Shown: one piece after another, positions 60,025 to 64,000 of the stretch
How positions within the stretch are numbered: position 1 is the first letter of the stretch
Layout of the letters: each line of letters starts with the position of its first letter
From: Clostridia bacterium
GTDB taxonomy: Bacteria; Bacillota; Clostridia; Oscillospirales; Acutalibacteraceae
Length of the DNA: 64,000 nucleotides
Reading direction: 5' to 3'
Assembly: GCA_017531385.1 (NCBI GenBank)
Contig: JAFXLD010000103.1
Location: 1-64,000 of the forward strand
Notes under the pieces: generated by a model
Told to the model about the DNA's origin: nothing
Database searches by the model: none
The model's input: only the letters and a program-made list of their open reading frames with translations
Program-made: the position numbers and the translations under genes

Positions 60025-60951
60025 TTAATCAAAAAGAGGTGTTGAGAAATATCTTTCTGCAGTATCGGGAAGAACAGTTACAACAGTTTTTCCTTTACCG
60101 AGTTTTTTTGCAAGTTTCAATGCGGCTGCAACATTTGTGCCGCTTGAAATACCGCACATAAGTCCTTCTTCTTTTGCAAGAGCTTTTGCAGTGCCTATTG
60201 CTTCATCATCGGTAATTATGCAGATGTTGTTATAAATTTCCGTGTTGAGAATCGGCGGAATAAGCCCGTCACCGATACCCATCTGAAGGTGCGTTCCGAT
60301 GTTTCCGCCGGCAAGAATTGCTGCGTTTTCCGGTTCAACAGCCCATATTTCAATGTCAGGATTCTGAGCCTTGAGTACTTCACCGATACCGGTTATTGTT
60401 CCGCCTGTACCGATGCCTGAACAGAAACCGTGAATTGTTCCCGCTGTCTGTTCAAGAATTTCAAGTGCTGTATGATGTCTGTGTACAGTGGGATTGGCTT
60501 CGTTTTCAAACTGCTGAGGAATAAAAACTCTGCTGTCTTCCTCTGCCAGTTTCATTGCTGTCTGAACGCATTTTTCAATACATTCGCCTATGTTACCGTC
60601 ATCGTGAACAAGAATAACCTCTGCACCGTAATGTTCAACAAGTTTCTTGCGTTCAATGCTTACGGAATCGGGCATGATGATTTTTGTTGTGTAGCCTTTG
60701 ACTGCACCGACGAGTGCAAGACCGATTCCCTGGTTACCGCTGGTCGGCTCAACGATGATAGTATCTTTATTGATTTTTCCCTGTTTTTCGGCTTCTTTTA
60801 TCATATTGAAAGCAGTTCTTGTTTTGATTGAACCGCCCACATTCAGACCTTCGTACTTTACAAGGATTTCAGCTGAATCTTCAGGAACGATTTTTGAAAG
60901 TCTTATAAGGGGAGTGCTCCCCATTGCTTCAAGAATATTGTTATATATCAT
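60025..60951 (-). CDS. cysK: Cysteine synthase A
   Basis: A 308-residue PLP enzyme. Lys43 in GGSIKTR is the Schiff-base lysine, PTSGNQGIG (69-77) binds the substrate carboxylate, and GIGTGGTITG (about 180) binds the PLP phosphate. It makes L-cysteine from O-acetylserine and sulfide. Some relatives use other nucleophiles, but all key residues are standard. It stands alone with a consensus promoter at 60984-61012. Confidence 0.92.
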   Translation of the reverse strand: MIYNNILEAMGSTPLIRLSKIVPEDSAEILVKYEGLNVGGSIKTRTAFNMIKEAEKQGKINKDTIIVEPTSGNQGIGLALVGAVKGYTTKIIMPDSVSIERKKLVEHYGAEVILVHDDGNIGECIEKCVQTAMKLAEEDSRVFIPQQFENEANPTVHRHHTALEILEQTAGTIHGFCSGIGTGGTITGIGEVLKAQNPDIEIWAVEPENAAILAGGNIGTHLQMGIGDGLIPPILNTEIYNNICIITDDEAIGTAKALAKEEGLMCGISSGTNVAAALKLAKKLGKGKTVVTVLPDTAERYFSTPLFD

Positions 60952-60983
60952 AAATGCACCTCATAATAAACAAATACTAACAA

Positions 60984-61012
60984 ATTATAATATTATTTTC
61001 GAGCAAAGTCAA
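60984..61012 (-). promoter_or_regulatory. Sigma-A promoter of cysK
   Basis: Minus strand TTGACT (61012-61007), 17-bp spacer, TATAAT (60989-60984). No T-box or riboswitch fold fits in the short leader of about 30 nt. Confidence 0.72.
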
Positions 61013-61049
61013 TTATATAATATGAACAGATACAGAAAAGAGTGAAAAA

Positions 61050-61475
61050 ATGCATAATTTTCTTTTAAAACTCAGGAATTTCATGGCAGGCAGAAACGGA
61101 ATTGATAAATTGACAGTGGGGCTTTTGGTCATTTACGGTATTTTTGCCTTTATTAAAATTTTTCTTCGGTTTTTTCTTGTAGGGTATATTGTGGCATCAG
61201 TTTTGCAATATGCTGTACTTGCGTATGCAGTTTTCCGCATTATGTCAAAAAATATCCAGAAAAGATATAACGAAAATTTTAAGTTCGAACAGTTTCTGAA
61301 AGCATGGAATCCGTATATTGAACACATGAAATTACGCTTTAAATTTTTTAAAACACACCGATTCAGAACCTGCAGAGGTTGCGGTGAATTTTTGCGTTTA
61401 AAAAAAGGAAAACACCGAAAGCAGATAACCTGTCCCAGATGCGGAAAAGAACTTACATTTCACTTTCTGTTCTGA
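61050..61475 (+). CDS. Zinc-ribbon membrane protein
   Basis: A 141-residue protein. Two membrane helices (about 20-60: VGLLVIYGIFAFIKIF and VGYIVASVLQYAVLAYAVF) are followed by a basic linker and a C-terminal zinc ribbon, CRGCGEFLRL...CPRCGKEL. This matches small clostridial membrane proteins of unknown function, often annotated as zinc-ribbon domain proteins. GAAAAGAGTG precedes the ATG. Its last 23 bp overlap the end of the converging RluA gene. Confidence 0.72.
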   Translation: MHNFLLKLRNFMAGRNGIDKLTVGLLVIYGIFAFIKIFLRFFLVGYIVASVLQYAVLAYAVFRIMSKNIQKRYNENFKFEQFLKAWNPYIEHMKLRFKFFKTHRFRTCRGCGEFLRLKKGKHRKQITCPRCGKELTFHFLF

Positions 61476-62106
61476 ATTCACTCCAGGGATAAATATTCAT
61501 GTCGGGCATAGAAGAAACGGTCATTGTTTCGTTTGTAAACGGATGCTTGAATGACAACGAATGTGACCATAACGCAATCGTACATCTGTTGTTGTGGCTT
61601 CCGTATTTCCCGTCACCTGTAAGCGGTGTTTTCCGAGATGCGAACTGAACTCTTATCTGATGCGAGCGACCTGTTCTGAGTTTTACTTTTACAAAAGACA
61701 TCGCATCTGACTCCTGCAGAACTTCGTAATCGAGAACAGCTTCTTTCACACCTTTTCTTATACGTTTTACAACAAAAGTTTTATTTTTGTGTGAGTCTTT
61801 AAACAGCAGATCACGCATTTCGCCGTTCTTTTCTTTGAGATGTCCGTCTGTTACGGCAAGATAAGTTTTTTCAAGCAGGTTGTTTGCAATGATTTCAGAG
61901 AAAGCGGCGGCACTTTTTTTTGATTTTGCATACATAATAACCCCGCCGACAGGTTTGTCAAGCCTGTGCAGTGTGAATATTTCATTGCCTGTCTGCGTTT
62001 TTAAAGCCTTTGGCAGACTTTCTGCGTCAGAAGAATCTTCGGACAGCATACCCACTTCCTTTTCACAGATAATTATATGCTCGTCTTCAAATAGAATTTT
62101 CACCAT
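61453..62106 (-). CDS. RluA-family pseudouridine synthase
   Basis: A 217-residue catalytic domain with the HRLDKPVGG motif (catalytic Asp50) and GRSHQIRVQFASRKTPLTGD near residue 155. No S4 domain is present, so it is of the short RluA/RluC-like type. It isomerises uridines in rRNA or tRNA; the site is unknown. ATG at 62106 (after GCGGTG) is preferred over 62133. It is convergent with the zinc-ribbon gene. Confidence 0.87.
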   Translation of the reverse strand: MVKILFEDEHIIICEKEVGMLSEDSSDAESLPKALKTQTGNEIFTLHRLDKPVGGVIMYAKSKKSAAAFSEIIANNLLEKTYLAVTDGHLKEKNGEMRDLLFKDSHKNKTFVVKRIRKGVKEAVLDYEVLQESDAMSFVKVKLRTGRSHQIRVQFASRKTPLTGDGKYGSHNNRCTIALWSHSLSFKHPFTNETMTVSSMPDMNIYPWSEFRTESEM

Positions 62107-62170
62107 ATTATCACCGCAGACATGATACCACAAAAGGCTTTTTTGTACAATATGTTTTTATTTATTTTTG

Positions 62171-62199
62171 TTGACTTAATTAACTTTACATGATAAAAT
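62171..62199 (+). promoter_or_regulatory. Sigma-A promoter of the dockerin repeat protein
   Basis: TTGACT (62171-62176), 17-bp spacer, TAAAAT (62194-62199), 27 bp before the start codon. Confidence 0.72.
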
Positions 62200-62225
62200 A
62201 ATTCTGTATACGGAGGATGATAAGT

Positions 62226-63881
62226 ATGAAAAGGCTTATAAGTTTTGTCACAACAGGAATAATTGCAGTTCTTGGCGTTGTAGTGATTGGCGCAGCATTT
62301 GCTCAGGTTGATACAGTTTCCGAAACTGCAATGGCTGATAACGGATTATGTGAAAACCATGTTTATGCTAATGAAGGTGATTACATCATTATAAAGGATG
62401 CAAACTGTTCTGCTACAGGTACCAAGTACAGAAGCTGTATAGTCTGCAGTGACAAAGAAATCGTTGAAATTCCCAAAAATCCCGATAAACATTCTCAGTT
62501 ATCATCTTTCTGGACTTTTGATCCGAAACCGACCTGTGTTGCAGGCGGTGTGAAATACAGAATCTGTTATGCCTGCAATTCATCTGCCGAAATAACTGAG
62601 GTCCCTGCAGATCCTGAGGCTCATGAAGCAAAAGGCGGTTATGTTGTAGTAACTGCAGAAACCTGTTCTTCCACAGGTGAAAAAGCATATCAGTGCAAGC
62701 ATTGTGATGAATTTTTCGGTAATGAAGAAATTCCTGCCGACAGCGGAAAGCATGTTGTAAGTGAAAATTCTCAGTGGAGAGTTGTAACTCTTCCCGGATG
62801 TGCAGAAGAAGGAATGATGGTTGCATCCTGTGATCTGTGCGGCAGTGACGCAGAACAGAAATCTATACCTGCAACAGGTAATCATACTTTGAGTGATGAA
62901 TGGACAGTTGATAAAGAGCCAAACTGCTCATCAGACGGTGTAAAATCACGTCATTGCACTGTTTGCGATGCACCGTTTGAAGAAACTGCAATTCCTGCAA
63001 TTCCCGATAAGCATACATTCTCCGAAGAATTTACGGTTGATAAAGAAGCTGATTGTATATCAGAAGGTGAGATGTCAAAGCATTGTCTTTATTGTGATGA
63101 AAGAACAGATGTCTACCCGATAAACATAGCTCCCGATGCACATTCCTATACTGATGAATGGATTATCACAAAAGAGCCAACCTGTTCAGCAACAGGTCTT
63201 AAACACAAAGTCTGCACACTTTGTGATAAGGAATCTGTTCCGACAATGATCGGAAAAACGGATCATACATATCCCGATACCTATGAGATAATAAAAGAAT
63301 CTGCAGACGGTCTTTCTGCTCAGGTCAAATATATCTGTACGGAATGCGGATATGAATATGTGACGATCGTGGTATTCGGCGACAGTAACGGAAACGGCAA
63401 TATCGGTGATGACCCCCTGCCTTCAAACAAAATTTATAAAATAATTCCCGTAGAATCCACCGTTATAAAGGTTGATCATGAAAATCTTCTGATTTCAAAT
63501 GTTGCAAGAAATATGCTTATAGGTGATTTCCTTTCATATTTTACAAACAGCAGTTCTTTTGTTGTTTATGATGAAAATAATCAATTTGTGAATGAAGAGG
63601 ATTATATCGGCACAGGTTGCAGATTGAATCATGAAACTCCCGACGGAAATGTGACAAATTATTATGTAAGCGTTACAGGTGATATTGATTCTGACGGAAA
63701 AATAAACGCAGCCGATGCAAGACTTATTCTGCGTGCTTCCGCAAAAATTGATGAGCTTACAGGTGCATATTACACTGCAGCAGACGTTAATCTTGACGGC
63801 AAAGTAAATGCAGCAGATGCAAGAAAGACTCTCAGGGTTGCTGCGCATCTTGAATTCTTTAAAGAAACATATGAAAATTAA
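62226..63881 (+). CDS. Secreted CxxC-repeat protein with type I dockerin
   Basis: A 551-residue exported protein. A signal peptide (about 1-26) is followed by about seven repeats of 50-55 residues, each with a TC or NC start, K/R-x-C-x2-C and a following H at the next unit (e.g. KEPTCSATGLKHKVCTLC). The CxxC pairs could bind zinc or form disulfides. Then comes a 90-residue region, and a complete type I dockerin (485-551) with two calcium loops ending NAADARLILRASAKI and NAADARKTLRVAAHL. It has no catalytic motif, so it is probably a structural or binding partner on a cohesin scaffold. GGAGG precedes the ATG. The trmN6-like gene begins inside its last codons. Confidence 0.82.
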   Translation: MKRLISFVTTGIIAVLGVVVIGAAFAQVDTVSETAMADNGLCENHVYANEGDYIIIKDANCSATGTKYRSCIVCSDKEIVEIPKNPDKHSQLSSFWTFDPKPTCVAGGVKYRICYACNSSAEITEVPADPEAHEAKGGYVVVTAETCSSTGEKAYQCKHCDEFFGNEEIPADSGKHVVSENSQWRVVTLPGCAEEGMMVASCDLCGSDAEQKSIPATGNHTLSDEWTVDKEPNCSSDGVKSRHCTVCDAPFEETAIPAIPDKHTFSEEFTVDKEADCISEGEMSKHCLYCDERTDVYPINIAPDAHSYTDEWIITKEPTCSATGLKHKVCTLCDKESVPTMIGKTDHTYPDTYEIIKESADGLSAQVKYICTECGYEYVTIVVFGDSNGNGNIGDDPLPSNKIYKIIPVESTVIKVDHENLLISNVARNMLIGDFLSYFTNSSSFVVYDENNQFVNEEDYIGTGCRLNHETPDGNVTNYYVSVTGDIDSDGKINAADARLILRASAKIDELTGAYYTAADVNLDGKVNAADARKTLRVAAHLEFFKETYEN

Positions 63882-64000
63882 CGAAAACGAACATATTGAA
63901 TATATAAATAACGAACTCAAACTCATAGTCTCGAAGGCTCACACCTTCGGGACTGATGCACTTTTGCTGGCAGATTTTGCTTCTCCCTCAAAAAAAGCAG
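63871..64000 (+). CDS. TrmN6-like tRNA1(Val) adenine-N6 methyltransferase, 5' part
   Basis: The first 43 codons of a gene cut by the window end. The protein starts MKINENEHIEYINNELKLIV and has HTFGTDALLLADF, the N-terminal signature of the YfiC/TrmN6 small-methyltransferase family (usual length about 240-250). It methylates adenine 37 of tRNA1(Val) with SAM. The ATG at 63871 overlaps the dockerin gene by 11 bp; AAAGAAA is a weak ribosome site, so translational coupling is likely. Confidence 0.75.
   Translation, partial: MKINENEHIEYINNELKLIVSKAHTFGTDALLLADFASPSKKA

Noticed and set aside
1..64000. CRISPR arrays and insertion sequences
   Set aside because: No regularly spaced repeats with spacers and no DDE or IS200-type transposase were seen; TnpV is an accessory protein only.

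Overview
The window looks like the chromosome of an anaerobic, low-GC Gram-positive gut or rumen Clostridia (Oscillospiraceae/Ruminococcus-like). This rests on strong AGGAGG ribosome sites, sigma-A promoters with 17-bp spacing, frequent TTG/GTG starts, secreted proteins ending in type I dockerins, a sialidase/NanA pair, a DUF5685/J-domain operon and cysteine-rich mobile-element proteins. No 16S or named marker is present, so the species is open.

Layout. 1-19.8 kb is chromosome: an old-yellow-enzyme reductase, an XRE regulator, a WbsX-like glycan enzyme with an esterase, a five-gene minus-strand operon that reads as an L-galactose (or similar hexose) to 2-keto-3-deoxygluconate pathway (sugar dehydrogenase, lactonase, L-galactonate-type dehydrogenase, tagaturonate reductase, altronate dehydratase), a Mn-catalase locus, a sialate lyase plus a sialidase lacking a signal peptide, a DUF5685/degenerate J-protein/membrane-protein operon, an oxidoreductase, a PHP phosphoesterase and a flavodoxin-like reductase.

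19,868-51,538 is a 31.7-kb integrative mobilizable element. It sits inside the anticodon loop of a chromosomal tRNA-Leu(CAA), whose two halves remain at the ends (3' half at 19,822-19,877, 5' half at 51,529-51,569, sharing the 10-bp core GATTTTGAGT). The element carries a complete replacement tRNA-Leu(CAA) whose anticodon stem differs by two compensatory base pairs, placed downstream of the orphaned host promoter. Its core has a tyrosine integrase, two excisionase-like HTH proteins, MobC, a MobA relaxase, a ParB-like protein, a Walker-A replication protein and zinc-ribbon proteins. No type IV secretion genes were seen.

The cargo is unusual. A two-component system (OmpR-type regulator, short-loop sensor kinase) lies among genes for phospholipid turnover: two CDP-alcohol phosphatidyltransferases, CdsA, a diacylglycerol-kinase-family enzyme, patatin, an Mbeg1-like lipase, a radical SAM enzyme and a PF06541 membrane protein, together with a small alarmone synthetase and metal exporters. 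Seven promoters in this island share one 38-bp operator of TTGAA units at 11-bp steps, each placed exactly 10 bp before a -10 box, as expected for a PhoB/OmpR-type activator. Two yybP-ykoY (Mn2+) riboswitches precede the P-type ATPase and mntP. Next to the island, a perfect sigma-A promoter with a LexA box drives a 1003-residue protein with both signatures of double-psi-barrel RNA polymerases of the RdRP/YonO kind, plus a partner of unknown function.

51.6-64 kb is chromosome again: an 1818-residue secreted protein with an internal duplication, a secreted C39-like peptidase with SH3, Ig-like and dockerin modules, cysteine synthase, a zinc-ribbon membrane protein, an RluA pseudouridine synthase, a second dockerin protein built of CxxC repeats, and the start of a TrmN6-like methyltransferase cut by the window end.
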